64,000 nucleotides of DNA from Bacillus sp. FJAT-29814. Lineage in GTDB: Bacteria; Bacillota; Bacilli; Bacillales; Cytobacillaceae. The stretch lies in NCBI RefSeq assembly GCF_001510715.1, contig NZ_LMTJ01000005.1, forward strand, positions 548,138 to 612,137. The letters are read 5' to 3'. Position numbers and translations under genes: made by a program. Numbering within the stretch: the stretch's first letter is position 1; each line of letters begins with the position of its first letter. Below are positions 46,188-55,213 of this stretch, piece by piece. The notes under the pieces were generated by a model. The model searched no databases. It saw nothing but the letters and a program-made list of their open reading frames with translations, and was not told where the DNA came from.

Positions 46188-47150
46188 ATGAAATTAAAAA
46201 TGATGTATTCATTTTTGAATTCGGATATTAAGTTAATTGAGAAAAAACTTGAAGAGACAATTCAACCTGAGTCTCTGCTTTTGCAACAGGCTTCCATGCA
46301 TACATTACAAGCCGGGGGAAAGAGAATTCGTCCTGTTTTTGTTTTGCTTGCCGGTAAATTTGGCCATTATGATATCAACGTAATGAAAAATGTTGCAGTG
46401 GCACTTGAATTAATTCATATGGCCTCGCTCGTCCATGATGATGTAATAGATGATGCTGATTTGCGCAGAGGCCAGCCAACTGTTAAATCAAAATGGGATA
46501 ATAAAGTGGCCATGTACACGGGGGATTACGTGTTTGCTCTCGCCGTTGAATTAATGACCAATATTAATAAGCCGTTAGCCCATAAAATTCTTGCTGATAC
46601 GATTGTTGAAGTCTCGGTGGGAGAAATTCAACAATTTAAAGATAAATACCGCTTTAATCAAAATTTGAGGGATTATCTTAGAAGAATCAAACGAAAAACC
46701 GCTTTGCTAATAGCTGCGAGCTGCCAGTTGGGGGCAATTGCCGCGGATGTCGAGGAATCGATTCATCGGAAGCTGTTTCGCTTTGGTTATTATGTTGGGA
46801 TGTCGTTTCAAATTACCGATGATATTCTCGATTTTACGGCTACCGAAGAGGAACTCGGGAAACCGGCAGGAAGCGACCTCCTGCAAGGGAATATTACGCT
46901 CCCGGCTTTGTTAGCCATGGAAAATGAAGCGGCAAGGAAAGTAATTGAAAAAGTAAACGACCATACCTCTCCTTCAGAAATAAAAAATATTATCTCCTTG
47001 ATCAAGGAAACGGATGCCATCGCAAGGTCTGTTGAACTCAGCGACTTATATTTATCCAAAGCGATTGCTATCTTGGAAGAGCTCCCGGCTAATAAGGCCA
47101 GAAAAGCGCTCCGCGATATCGCCAAATATATCGGAAGACGCAAATTCTGA
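46188..47150 (+). CDS. hepT: Heptaprenyl diphosphate synthase component II HepT
   Basis: HepT is the catalytic trans-prenyl transferase subunit. Both Asp-rich motifs are present: DDVIDDADLRRG (about 85-96) and DDILDFT (about 212-218), with GGKRIRP near 44-50. It has 320 residues. The C-terminal IAKYIGRRKF matches the family. A short repeat remnant begins right after its stop codon. Confidence 0.96.
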   Translation: MKLKMMYSFLNSDIKLIEKKLEETIQPESLLLQQASMHTLQAGGKRIRPVFVLLAGKFGHYDINVMKNVAVALELIHMASLVHDDVIDDADLRRGQPTVKSKWDNKVAMYTGDYVFALAVELMTNINKPLAHKILADTIVEVSVGEIQQFKDKYRFNQNLRDYLRRIKRKTALLIAASCQLGAIAADVEESIHRKLFRFGYYVGMSFQITDDILDFTATEEELGKPAGSDLLQGNITLPALLAMENEAARKVIEKVNDHTSPSEIKNIISLIKETDAIARSVELSDLYLSKAIAILEELPANKARKALRDIAKYIGRRKF

Positions 47151-47173
47151 TGCGCTTCCACTTTTCTACATCC
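47149..47173. repeat. Repeat remnant at the hepT stop codon
   Basis: In reverse complement this reads TAGAAAAGTGGAAGCGC, similar to the start of the remnant at 32669 (AGAAAAGCGAAAGCGCC). Only about 20 bp are left. Confidence 0.3.
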
Positions 47174-47259
47174 TTGTAAAATATTCTAAACAATGTTACT
47201 ATTTTCGTGGATTGTTCTTAGTAAACAATCATATACATAATTGTTTAGGAGTGGGATAA

Positions 47260-47706
47260 ATGGAAAGAACATTTTTAATGGTTAAACCGGATGGCGTTCA
47301 GCGCAACCTAATTGGGGAAATAGTGGCTCGTTTTGAAAAGAAAGGCTTCCAGCTTGTTGGGGCAAAGTTAATGCAAATTCCAACTGAGCTTGCCCAGGAG
47401 CATTATGGTGAGCATAAAGAGCGTCCGTTCTTTGGCGAGCTGGTTGACTTTATCACTTCCGGTCCGGTATTTGCGATGGTCTGGCAGGGTGAAAACGTAA
47501 TTGCAACTGCACGGCAAATGATGGGATCCACTAACCCTAAAGATGCTGCGCCGGGAACCATTCGTGGTGACTTTGGCCTAACAGTCGGCAAAAACGTCAT
47601 TCACGGTTCTGACTCACCTGCAAGCGCAACCCGCGAAATCGGCCTATTCTTTAATGAGTCTGAGTTGGTTGAGTATTCAAAGTTAGTGAATGAATGGATT
47701 TATTAA
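47260..47706 (+). CDS. ndk: Nucleoside diphosphate kinase
   Basis: Ndk equalises NTP and dNTP pools by phosphate transfer. The active-site His (about H115) is in NVIHGSDS, and the 148-residue length is usual. It lies between hepT and aroF as in B. subtilis, but there cheR follows; here a terminator and then aroF follow directly. The start ATG has GGAGTGGG upstream. Confidence 0.97.
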   Translation: MERTFLMVKPDGVQRNLIGEIVARFEKKGFQLVGAKLMQIPTELAQEHYGEHKERPFFGELVDFITSGPVFAMVWQGENVIATARQMMGSTNPKDAAPGTIRGDFGLTVGKNVIHGSDSPASATREIGLFFNESELVEYSKLVNEWIY

Positions 47707-47716
47707 TCCAATTCAC

Positions 47717-47750
47717 AAGGCACTTGTATTCTTAATACAGGTGCCTTTTT
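47717..47750 (+). terminator. Terminator of ndk
   Basis: AAGGCACTTGTATT pairs with AATACAGGTGCCTT, with one mismatch, followed by TTTT. Confidence 0.85.
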
Positions 47751-47863
47751 GTATGCGGATACAAAAATTAAATTCGCTTTTCTGAATTATTCCACTATGT
47801 TAATGCCCTTAAAATATGTTATATTGATACATAATTCTTTAATGAGTTGAAGGGGGAAAGAGA

Positions 47864-49042
47864 ATGGGTATAAGATATTTGACAGCCGGTGAATCTCATG
47901 GACCGCAGCTGACGACCATTTTGGAGGGATTCCCTGCAGGGATGCCGTTAGTCGCGGAAGATATCAACAATGAACTTTCTAGACGACAAAAAGGGTATGG
48001 CCGGGGAAGAAGAATGCAAATCGAAAAAGATACCGTTGAAATCATGTCAGGCGTAAGACATGGGTCTACACTCGGTTCCCCGATTGCTCTTGTTGTAAAA
48101 AACAATGACTGGAAGCATTGGACTAAGATCATGGGACAAGAACCGCTTGAAGATGTAGAAGCGGATGAAGTAAAACGCAAAGTCAGCCGTCCCCGTCCGG
48201 GACATGCGGATTTAAATGGGGCGATTAAATATGGCCACCGAGATATGAGAAACGTCCTTGAACGTTCATCAGCTCGGGAGACAACCGTCAGGGTTGCTGC
48301 AGGTGCGGCCGCAAAAAAACTCCTGTCATTAGTCGGTGTCAATATTACGTCCTATGTTGTCGAGATTGGCGGGATTAAAGCAAGCGTGGATCCCTCCTTA
48401 AGTTTGGAAGAGTTAAAGGAGAGATCGGAAAACTCGCCAGTCCGAACGGTCGACTTGAATGTCGAACAGGAAATGATGAAAGCCATTGATGAGGCCAAGC
48501 AAAACGGCGATTCCATTGGCGGTGTTGTCGAAGTTATTGCGGAAGGCATGCCTTCCGGAGTTGGCAGCTATGTTCATTATGACCGCAAATTGGATGCGAA
48601 ATTGGCTGCAGCCATCGTGAGCATCAACGCCTTTAAAGGGGTTGAGATTGGCATTGGTTTTGAGGCGGCACGCAAACCTGGCAGTGAAGTCCATGATGAG
48701 ATCGCTTGGGATCCTGCCGAGGGGTATTACCGGAAAACCAACCGCCTTGGCGGTTTTGAAGGCGGAATGACTACAGGCATGCCTGTTGTGGTAAGGGGTG
48801 TCATGAAGCCGATTCCCACGCTTTATAAGCCGTTAATGAGTGTAGATATTGATACAAAGGAGCCGTTTTCAGCAAGTGTTGAACGTTCCGACAGCTGTGC
48901 AGTGCCGGCAGCGGCCGTAGTCGCGGAAGCTGTTGTCGCATGGGAGCTTGCCAGTGCCTTAGTTGATCAATTCAACAGCGACCGATTTTCCGCCTTTGCC
49001 GAGGAAATTAATAAGCATCGTGCCTATGCGAGGGAATTTTAA
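47864..49042 (+). CDS. aroF: Chorismate synthase
   Basis: This FMN-dependent enzyme makes chorismate from EPSP (aroC in E. coli naming). The three signatures GESHGPQL (8-15), [15 protein letters not shown] and [15 protein letters not shown] are present in 392 residues. It heads the aromatic cluster and is followed by aroB with no gap: the aroB ATG directly follows the stop codon. Confidence 0.97.
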   Translation: MGIRYLTAGESHGPQLTTILEGFPAGMPLVAEDINNELSRRQKGYGRGRRMQIEKDTVEIMSGVRHGSTLGSPIALVVKNNDWKHWTKIMGQEPLEDVEADEVKRKVSRPRPGHADLNGAIKYGHRDMRNVLERSSARETTVRVAAGAAAKKLLSLVGVNITSYVVEIGGIKASVDPSLSLEELKERSENSPVRTVDLNVEQEMMKAIDEAKQNGDSIGGVVEVIAEGMPSGVGSYVHYDRKLDAKLAAAIVSINAFKGVEIGIGFEAARKPGSEVHDEIAWDPAEGYYRKTNRLGGFEGGMTTGMPVVVRGVMKPIPTLYKPLMSVDIDTKEPFSASVERSDSCAVPAAAVVAEAVVAWELASALVDQFNSDRFSAFAEEINKHRAYAREF

Positions 49043-50113
49043 ATGACAACGTTAGACATCCAAACTGAGTCCAAACAATATCAGGTCTTTGTCGAAGAAG
49101 GGGTTCGAAACGATATTCGCTCGTTTTTAACCAATCATTTTCCCGCACTGACCAGAATATTAATTATTACGGATGAAACGGTCTCTAAGCTGCATTTGGA
49201 GAAATTATTGGCAGCACTGGACCCATTAAAGCCACTCGTTTTTACCGCACCAGGCGGAGAAAATGCCAAAACCTTTGAGGTTTATTATGACGCTTTATCG
49301 ACCGCTCTTGAAAGCCGGCTTGACCGGAAGTCCGTTATTTTGTCATTAGGCGGCGGGGCGGTTGGAGATTTGGCCGGGTTTGTGGCGGCGACTTATATGA
49401 GGGGAATTCCGTTCATTCAAATTCCAACGACCATCCTTGCTCATGACAGTGCTATTGGCGGAAAGACAGCCATTAATCACCCGCTGGGCAAAAATATGAT
49501 CGGTGCTTTTTATCAGCCGGAGGCGGTGTTTTATGATTTGGACTTTCTTAAAACACTCCCGCCCCAAGAAGTTCGCTCCGGCTTCGCAGAAGTAATTAAA
49601 CATGCGTTGATATTTGATCCTGATTTTTATGATTGGCTTCATGCGAATATTGCTGACCTGAATAAGATCAGCATGGAGCAATTATCACAGTGTCTGATAA
49701 AAGGGATTATGATTAAAAATGAATTTGTCAGCCGCGATGAACGGGAACAAGGAGTTCGTGCCTACCTCAATTTTGGGCATACATTGGGACATGCCATTGA
49801 GGCTGAAATGGGCTACGGCAACTTTACCCACGGAGAGTCAGTCATGATTGGAATGGTATTTGCTTTAAAGCTAAGTATTGAAAGGGCAGGGCTGGTATTT
49901 AAATTGGAAGAATTTGTTGATTTGATAACCCGTCTTGGGTATATCAGTGAAGTTCCAGCCAGCCTTTCACATGAAAAGTTACTGAAAAAAATGAAACAGG
50001 ATAAAAAGTCAGTCGGCGAGTCGGTTCGCTTTGTATTGCTTGAAAAGGTAGGGGAGCCTATCGTTCAAACAATCTCTGATTCTGTTTTATTGGAAAAGCT
50101 GAAGGATTATTAA
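49043..50113 (+). CDS. aroB: 3-dehydroquinate synthase
   Basis: AroB is the NAD- and metal-dependent enzyme that closes the first ring of the shikimate pathway. The NAD motif LGGGAVGDLAGF (about 104-115) and the metal-site sequences EVIKHALI and NFGHTLGHAIE are intact in 356 residues. It is directly coupled to aroF. aroH follows after 15 nt. Confidence 0.96.
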   Translation: MTTLDIQTESKQYQVFVEEGVRNDIRSFLTNHFPALTRILIITDETVSKLHLEKLLAALDPLKPLVFTAPGGENAKTFEVYYDALSTALESRLDRKSVILSLGGGAVGDLAGFVAATYMRGIPFIQIPTTILAHDSAIGGKTAINHPLGKNMIGAFYQPEAVFYDLDFLKTLPPQEVRSGFAEVIKHALIFDPDFYDWLHANIADLNKISMEQLSQCLIKGIMIKNEFVSRDEREQGVRAYLNFGHTLGHAIEAEMGYGNFTHGESVMIGMVFALKLSIERAGLVFKLEEFVDLITRLGYISEVPASLSHEKLLKKMKQDKKSVGESVRFVLLEKVGEPIVQTISDSVLLEKLKDY

Positions 50114-50128
50114 CAAGGGGGAATAAGA

Positions 50129-50500
50129 ATGTTTAGAGGGGTGAGAGGAGCGACAACGGTCAGCGTTAATTCCGAAGCAGAAATACTTGCCGCGACAGAA
50201 GAACTGTTGGCGAAAGTAATCGAGGCAAATCAAATTCAACCTGAATCCGTCGCATCCGTTTTAATCTCCACAACTGAAGATATCGATGCAGCTTTCCCAG
50301 CGAGGGCATTGCGAAAGTTTGCGGGTTGGACGTATGTTCCTGTTATGTGTATGCGAGAAATTCCGGTGCCGGGTTCCCTTAAAATGTGCGTCAGGATCAT
50401 GATGCACGTCAACACCAGTGTATCCCAGGAGGAAATCAAACACGTTTATTTAGGGAATGCTGTTGTCTTACGGCCAGACCTGGGCGGAAATCCGGCATAA
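50129..50500 (+). CDS. aroH: Chorismate mutase AroH
   Basis: AroH is the trimeric monofunctional chorismate mutase that makes prephenate. The 123 residues begin MFRGVRGATTV and contain RALRKFAGWTYVPVMCMREI with the active-site Arg, as in B. subtilis AroH. In B. subtilis trpEDCFBA follows; here hisC begins 48 nt later. Confidence 0.96.
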   Translation: MFRGVRGATTVSVNSEAEILAATEELLAKVIEANQIQPESVASVLISTTEDIDAAFPARALRKFAGWTYVPVMCMREIPVPGSLKMCVRIMMHVNTSVSQEEIKHVYLGNAVVLRPDLGGNPA

Positions 50501-50548
50501 TGGCATAAATCTTTTCGAAAAAGACCAACAACCGAAGGGATGAGTAAA

Positions 50549-51637
50549 ATGAGATGGAAACAGCAATTATTGCAATTGACACCCTATCAACCGGGAAAGT
50601 CAATTGAATCGGTAAAAAGACAATTTAATCTTGAAAAGATAGTCAAGCTTGCCTCAAACGAAAACCCATTTGGCTGTTCAAAAAACGCACAATCAGCACT
50701 TCTGGGGAATGTTTCAAGCTTAGCTATTTATCCGGATGGCTACGCGACTATTTTAAGAGAGAAACTTGCCTCGTTTTTACAGGTCGATGGGGATGAATTG
50801 ATTTTTGGAAACGGCTCAGATAATTTGATTCAGATGATTTCACGGGCCCTGCTGCATCCGGAAGCTAGTACCGTTATGTCAAGAAATACCTTTTCACAAT
50901 ATAAGCATAACGCAGTCATTGAAGGGGCTATAATCAAGGAAGTACCTGACGTGGACGGTGAGCATGACCTCCCAGCGATGCTTGAGGCAATTGATGACCA
51001 AACGAACGTCGTTTGGGTCTGCAGTCCAAACAATCCAACAGGCACATATATACCAGAGGGCAAATTAATATCATTCCTTGAAAAAGTTCCACCGCATGTT
51101 TTGGTTGTTTTGGATGAGGCTTATTTTGAATATGTTATAGCGGATGATTACTATGATTCCATTCAATTGACCCGCCAATATCCAAATTTAATTGTGTTAA
51201 GGACTTTTTCAAAAATCTATGGCCTTGCCGCACTAAGAGTTGGCTACGGGGTGGCCAACCGGGCTATTATCAAAGCACTTGAACCCGCTAGAGAACCATT
51301 TAATGTGAATGCATTGGCTCAAATCGCAGCATCTGCAGCAATCGACGATCAGGAATTTGTCGAACAATGCCGAAACAGAAACCGACAAGGACTGGCGCAA
51401 TTTTATGATTTTTGCGCTGCCCATAATTTAAACTATTTTCCAACCCAAACAAATTTTATTTTAATAGATTTTAAAGTGGATGCCGATCGAGTGTTTCAAT
51501 TTTTGCTGGAAAGAGGATTCATTGTCCGTTCCGGAAAAGCGCTCGGTTTCCCAACAGCAGTAAGAATTACGGTAGGTTCCGCTGAAGAAAACGAAGGTGT
51601 GCTGGCAGCGCTGAAAGAGTTCTTGGAACAAAACTAG
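50549..51637 (+). CDS. hisC: Histidinol-phosphate / aromatic aminotransferase HisC
   Basis: This PLP enzyme serves histidine synthesis and, in Bacillus, also Tyr/Phe synthesis. The PLP Lys is K222 in RTFSKIYGLAALR, and N-P-T-G in CSPNNPTGTY marks the cofactor site. I choose ATG 50549 (MRWKQQ) because GAAGGGATGAG precedes it; ATG 50540 overlaps that site. It has 362 residues. tyrA follows after 11 nt. Confidence 0.95.
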   Translation: MRWKQQLLQLTPYQPGKSIESVKRQFNLEKIVKLASNENPFGCSKNAQSALLGNVSSLAIYPDGYATILREKLASFLQVDGDELIFGNGSDNLIQMISRALLHPEASTVMSRNTFSQYKHNAVIEGAIIKEVPDVDGEHDLPAMLEAIDDQTNVVWVCSPNNPTGTYIPEGKLISFLEKVPPHVLVVLDEAYFEYVIADDYYDSIQLTRQYPNLIVLRTFSKIYGLAALRVGYGVANRAIIKALEPAREPFNVNALAQIAASAAIDDQEFVEQCRNRNRQGLAQFYDFCAAHNLNYFPTQTNFILIDFKVDADRVFQFLLERGFIVRSGKALGFPTAVRITVGSAEENEGVLAALKEFLEQN

Positions 51638-51648
51638 GAGGAGTTTCA

Positions 51649-52755
51649 TTGGAAGGCCGTGTATTTATTATCGGGTTAGGATTAATCGGAGGATCTTTGG
51701 CGCTTTGTATTAAGAAAGAACATCCCGCATCCGTGATTGTCGGCTTTGATATAAACAGGGAGCAATCAAGACTGGCAAAAATGCTTGGTGTGATTGATGA
51801 AGCGGCAGAGAATATCCCGGTTGGTGCCAAAGATGCCGACTTGATTATTGTTTCGGCGCCTGTAAACGACACGAAATCGATCATTCGGGCCCTCTCTGGT
51901 CAACCGTTAAAGCCAGGAGTCATTGTAACTGATACAGGCAGCACGAAAACAACAATTGTCGATACGGCCAGCAGCTTAAAAGAGCGGGGAATTACGTTTA
52001 TTGGCGGCCATCCGATGGCCGGTTCCCATAAGACCGGCGTGTCGGCAGCAAGAGACATCCTATTTGAAAATGCTTTTTATTTGTTGACACCTGAAGAACA
52101 GGTTGAAAGCACAAAAGTGGAGATATTGAAGGATTGGTTAAAAGGAACTAAGGCCAAATTTTTGACGATTACAGCGGAAAATCATGATTATTTAACAGGG
52201 ATTGTAAGCCACTTTCCCCATATTATTGCCGCTTCGATTGTCAGGCAAACTGAAAAATTATCTGGGTCAGAATCGTTGATCCCAAGGCTTGCTGCCGGCG
52301 GTTTCCGGGACATCACCCGAATTGCTTCGAGCAGCCCGCAGATGTGGAAGGATATCTTATTGCATAACAGAAAGAATTTGATTTCCCTGCTGGACCAATG
52401 GAGCGAAGAAATGCAAGGGGTTAAAGCGATGCTGGAAAGCGGCAATGCGGAAGCCATTTATGAATATTTTCAGCAGGCTAAACAATTCCGTGATGAACTG
52501 CCCAGCAAGGAGAAGGGAGCCATTCCGGCTTTTTATGATTTGTATGTGGACATTCCTGACGTTCCGGGGATTATTTCTGAAGTAACCGGATATTTGGCAC
52601 AGGAAAACATCAGCATCGTAAACATTCGTATCCTGGAGACACGCGAAGACATAAATGGGGTCCTGGTCATCAGCTTTCAGACCGAACAGGACCGGCAGCG
52701 TGCCGAAAAATGCATCCTGACTTATACAAGCTATTCAACCTCCAATGGTTCCTGA
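51649..52755 (+). CDS. tyrA: Prephenate dehydrogenase TyrA
   Basis: TyrA converts prephenate to 4-hydroxyphenylpyruvate. The NAD motif GLGLIGGSLA lies at 8-17, the catalytic His in GGHPMAGSHKTG near 118, and a C-terminal ACT domain (about 295-365) suits feedback by tyrosine. The 368 residues start at TTG after AGGAGGAG. Confidence 0.95.
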   Translation: MEGRVFIIGLGLIGGSLALCIKKEHPASVIVGFDINREQSRLAKMLGVIDEAAENIPVGAKDADLIIVSAPVNDTKSIIRALSGQPLKPGVIVTDTGSTKTTIVDTASSLKERGITFIGGHPMAGSHKTGVSAARDILFENAFYLLTPEEQVESTKVEILKDWLKGTKAKFLTITAENHDYLTGIVSHFPHIIAASIVRQTEKLSGSESLIPRLAAGGFRDITRIASSSPQMWKDILLHNRKNLISLLDQWSEEMQGVKAMLESGNAEAIYEYFQQAKQFRDELPSKEKGAIPAFYDLYVDIPDVPGIISEVTGYLAQENISIVNIRILETREDINGVLVISFQTEQDRQRAEKCILTYTSYSTSNGS

Positions 52756-52782
52756 CAGATTTAAATAATAAAAGGTGATAAA

Positions 52783-54072
52783 ATGGCATCATTAAATTTA
52801 AAAACAAATATCAACAGTTTACATGGCGAACTCACAATTCCGGGGGATAAATCGATATCGCATCGCTCTGTTATGTTTGGCTCGATTGCCCATGGCATTA
52901 CGAGAGTAACTAACTTCCTGCCTGGTGACGATTGTTTAAGTACCATTGCCTGTTTTCGCAGGCTCGGCGTAACTATAGATGAAGAAGATGGCAAGCTTGT
53001 TATCTATGGAAAAGGGTTCGAAGGGCTGACTGAGCCCAATGAAGTTTTAGATGTCGGCAATTCCGGAACCACAATCCGGCTGTTAATGGGAATTTTGGCT
53101 GGTCAGCCATTCTTTTCAACACTTGCCGGTGACGAGTCGATTGCCAAAAGACCGATGACACGGGTTACTGGTCCGTTAACCGAAATGGGTGCCGCCATTG
53201 ATGGCCGAAAAACTGGTGCCTATACACCAATCTCAATTCGCGGCGCAAAGCTGGATGCATTTCATTATGAACTTCCGGTCGCCAGTGCCCAGGTTAAGTC
53301 GGCATTGATCCTTGCAGGTTTACAAGCCGAAGGGGATACGACTATCATAGAGCCTGCTGACACACGAGATCATACAGAACGAATGATTCGCCAATTTGGC
53401 GGTGAAATTCATAAGGATGGTCATGTTATAACGGTTACAGGCGGTCAAAGACTTACCGCAGCAGATGTTCACGTTCCCGGGGATATATCCTCCGCGGCAT
53501 TTTTCCTAGTTGCTGGTGCCATTCTGCCAAATAGTAAAATTGCCCTTAAGAATGTTGGATTGAACCCAACCAGGACTGGCATTATCGAGGTCTTAACGAA
53601 TATGGGTGCAAACCTAGAGATTAACGTAAATGACGAAAACGCCTTTGAACCATCAGGAGACCTTGTCATTAAAACATCTAATCTTAAGGGCACTGTCATC
53701 GAAGGTGGATTAATTCCGAAATTAATCGATGAAATCCCAATCATAGCTTTAATGGCAACCCAGGCTGAAGGTACCACGATCATAAAAAATGCGGAAGAAT
53801 TAAAAGTAAAAGAAACAAACCGGATAGACACGGTTGTCAATGAACTGAAAAAATTGGGGGCCTCCATTGAGGCTACCGAAGACGGCATGATTATTCACGG
53901 GAAGGCCAAGCTGCATGGCGGGACGGTCTCAAGTCACGGTGACCACCGAATTGGCATGATGCTAGCTATCGCCGCCCTGCTTTGTGACGGCGAGGTCATT
54001 CTCGAAAATCCAGAATCGATCGCTGTTTCCTATCCCAATTTTTTCAGCCATTTAAATAGTCTTATGTCATAA
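52783..54072 (+). CDS. aroE: 3-phosphoshikimate 1-carboxyvinyltransferase (EPSP synthase)
   Basis: This enzyme joins phosphoenolpyruvate to shikimate-3-phosphate (aroA in E. coli naming, aroE in B. subtilis). Signatures: [14 protein letters not shown] (about 21-34), [15 protein letters not shown] (about 88-102) and [10 protein letters not shown] (about 344-353). It has 429 residues and is the last gene of the aromatic cluster, followed by the tandem-hairpin terminator. Confidence 0.96.
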   Translation: MASLNLKTNINSLHGELTIPGDKSISHRSVMFGSIAHGITRVTNFLPGDDCLSTIACFRRLGVTIDEEDGKLVIYGKGFEGLTEPNEVLDVGNSGTTIRLLMGILAGQPFFSTLAGDESIAKRPMTRVTGPLTEMGAAIDGRKTGAYTPISIRGAKLDAFHYELPVASAQVKSALILAGLQAEGDTTIIEPADTRDHTERMIRQFGGEIHKDGHVITVTGGQRLTAADVHVPGDISSAAFFLVAGAILPNSKIALKNVGLNPTRTGIIEVLTNMGANLEINVNDENAFEPSGDLVIKTSNLKGTVIEGGLIPKLIDEIPIIALMATQAEGTTIIKNAEELKVKETNRIDTVVNELKKLGASIEATEDGMIIHGKAKLHGGTVSSHGDHRIGMMLAIAALLCDGEVILENPESIAVSYPNFFSHLNSLMS

Positions 54073-54074
54073 AA

Positions 54075-54138
54075 AGCTGCCGTTACAGGCAACTTTTCAG
54101 GCTGTCGAGAAACTTTCGACAGCCTTTATTTTATTTAA
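54075..54138 (+). terminator. Tandem-hairpin terminator of the aromatic cluster
   Basis: First hairpin: AAAGCTGCC/GGCAACTTT with one mismatch. Second: GGCTGTCGA/TCGACAGCC, then a T-rich tract. This is the same two-hairpin layout as at 31-104 (opposite strand), and an inverted, decayed version lies at 55093-55134. Confidence 0.8.
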
Positions 54139-54200
54139 CTTCTATAATTCACTGCGTTAATTTTTTATGATTTTTTAAATAAAACTACTATTCGATATGT

Positions 54201-54334
54201 CTGTTGATTTGCGCTCCAGGCACTTCGCTTTCCGCGGGCGTGCCTGGGAGCCTCCTCGGCGCAAGCGCCTGCGGGGTCTCCCACTGCCCCGTGCTCCCGC
54301 AGGAGTCTTCGTGCCTTCCGCGCAAATCAACAGG
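54201..54334. repeat. GC-rich inverted repeat, left copy
   Basis: A 134-bp GC-rich segment, bounded by CTGTTGATTTGCG and CGCAAATCAACAGG, is nearly the reverse complement of 54892-55028. It contrasts with the AT-rich surroundings. Similar sequences occur between genes in many Bacillus genomes, as I recall. Confidence 0.8.
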
Positions 54335-54390
54335 TGTGATTAATAAGTTAAGAACCTAAACCAATAATTATAAAATAAGTGGTGAATTGA

Positions 54391-54753
54391 ATGTTTAAGC
54401 CAAAAGAGTCTAGCCAAAGTGAATTTGAATTTGTGTCTATTGATGAATTAGTTCAATAGGAACACCTTTTTCGTTTAATTGATAAATATGTAGACTTTTC
54501 ATTTCTTCTTGAAAAAGTACGACCATTTTATAGTGATCAGAACGGCCGGCTATCTGATCCCCTTATTCCTTTTAAAATGATGTTCATTGGGTACCTCTTT
54601 GGCATTCGTTTCGAAAGGGAGTTAAAAAAGGAATTTAAAATGAACATTGCTTATCGATAGTTTTTAGGTTTAAATTTCATGATCAAGTTCCCCATAATTC
54701 AACGATTAATTGGAAACGTAAACATCGTTTTAAGGAAATTGATTGCATGTGCT
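54391..54753 (+). pseudogene. IS1182-family transposase remnant
   Basis: The reading begins MFKPKESSQSEFEFVSIDEL and continues with KYVDFSFLLEKVRPFYS and PFKMMFIGYLFGIRFEREL, the N-terminus of IS1182-type transposases. In-frame TAG codons at 54457 and 54658 break it. After FLGLNF the homology shifts to the +1 frame (DQVPHNSTINWKRKHRF). The C-terminal two-thirds is missing, so it is clearly dead. It sits between the two GC-rich inverted repeats. Confidence 0.85.
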
Positions 54754-54891
54754 TCTGGAATGCCGGTTTCGGGGTATAAAAAATGCAAGTGAGCAGGCTC
54801 TTCTAACCGTAGCTGCCAGAACATGAAAAAGATTTGGACACACTTATTCAGACTGGAAAAGGTGTGTTGTAAATCTTTGGGTTGGTTATCT

Positions 54892-55028
54892 CCTGTTGAT
54901 TGGAGCGGAAGGTGCGAAGACTCCTGCGGGAGTACGGGACAGGGGAGACCCCGCAGGCGCGGAACGCGCTGAGGAGGCTTCCCGAACCGCCCGCGGAAAG
55001 CGAAGCACCTGGAGCGGAAATCAACAGG
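54892..55028. repeat. GC-rich inverted repeat, right copy
   Basis: Inverted partner of 54201-54334: CCTGTTGATT...AATCAACAGG boundaries and shared blocks such as GACTCCTGCGGGAG, GGGGAGACCCCGCAGGCG and CCCGCGGAAAGCGAAG. The 54754-54891 gap before it shows no gene. Confidence 0.8.
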
Positions 55029-55092
55029 CCCCTTAGCAGGGGCAATTTTAATAATATCGGCAATTCATTTTCAATAAAATAAAAAACCTTTC

Positions 55093-55134
55093 TCGAAAAT
55101 CTGAAAAGTTGCCATTACAGGCAGCTTTTATTTT
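55093..55134 (-). terminator. Decayed inverted copy of the tandem-hairpin terminator
   Basis: Read on the minus strand it gives AAAAGCTGCC...GGCAACTTTTCAG...TCGAGAAA, closely matching 54075-54120. The second hairpin has lost one arm. Confidence 0.5.
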
Positions 55135-55213
55135 TTCAGTAATCATTGAAAAGTCATAGTTTTGTGAAATGGTGCATAGCTTGTCTTAAGAAGAATAAGA
55201 AAAGGGTGGTTGG

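Noticed and set aside
54848-55082. Open frames of 60-71 codons on both strands
   Set aside because: They coincide with the GC-rich inverted repeat and have repetitive Arg/Pro/Ser composition, so they are by-products of base composition.
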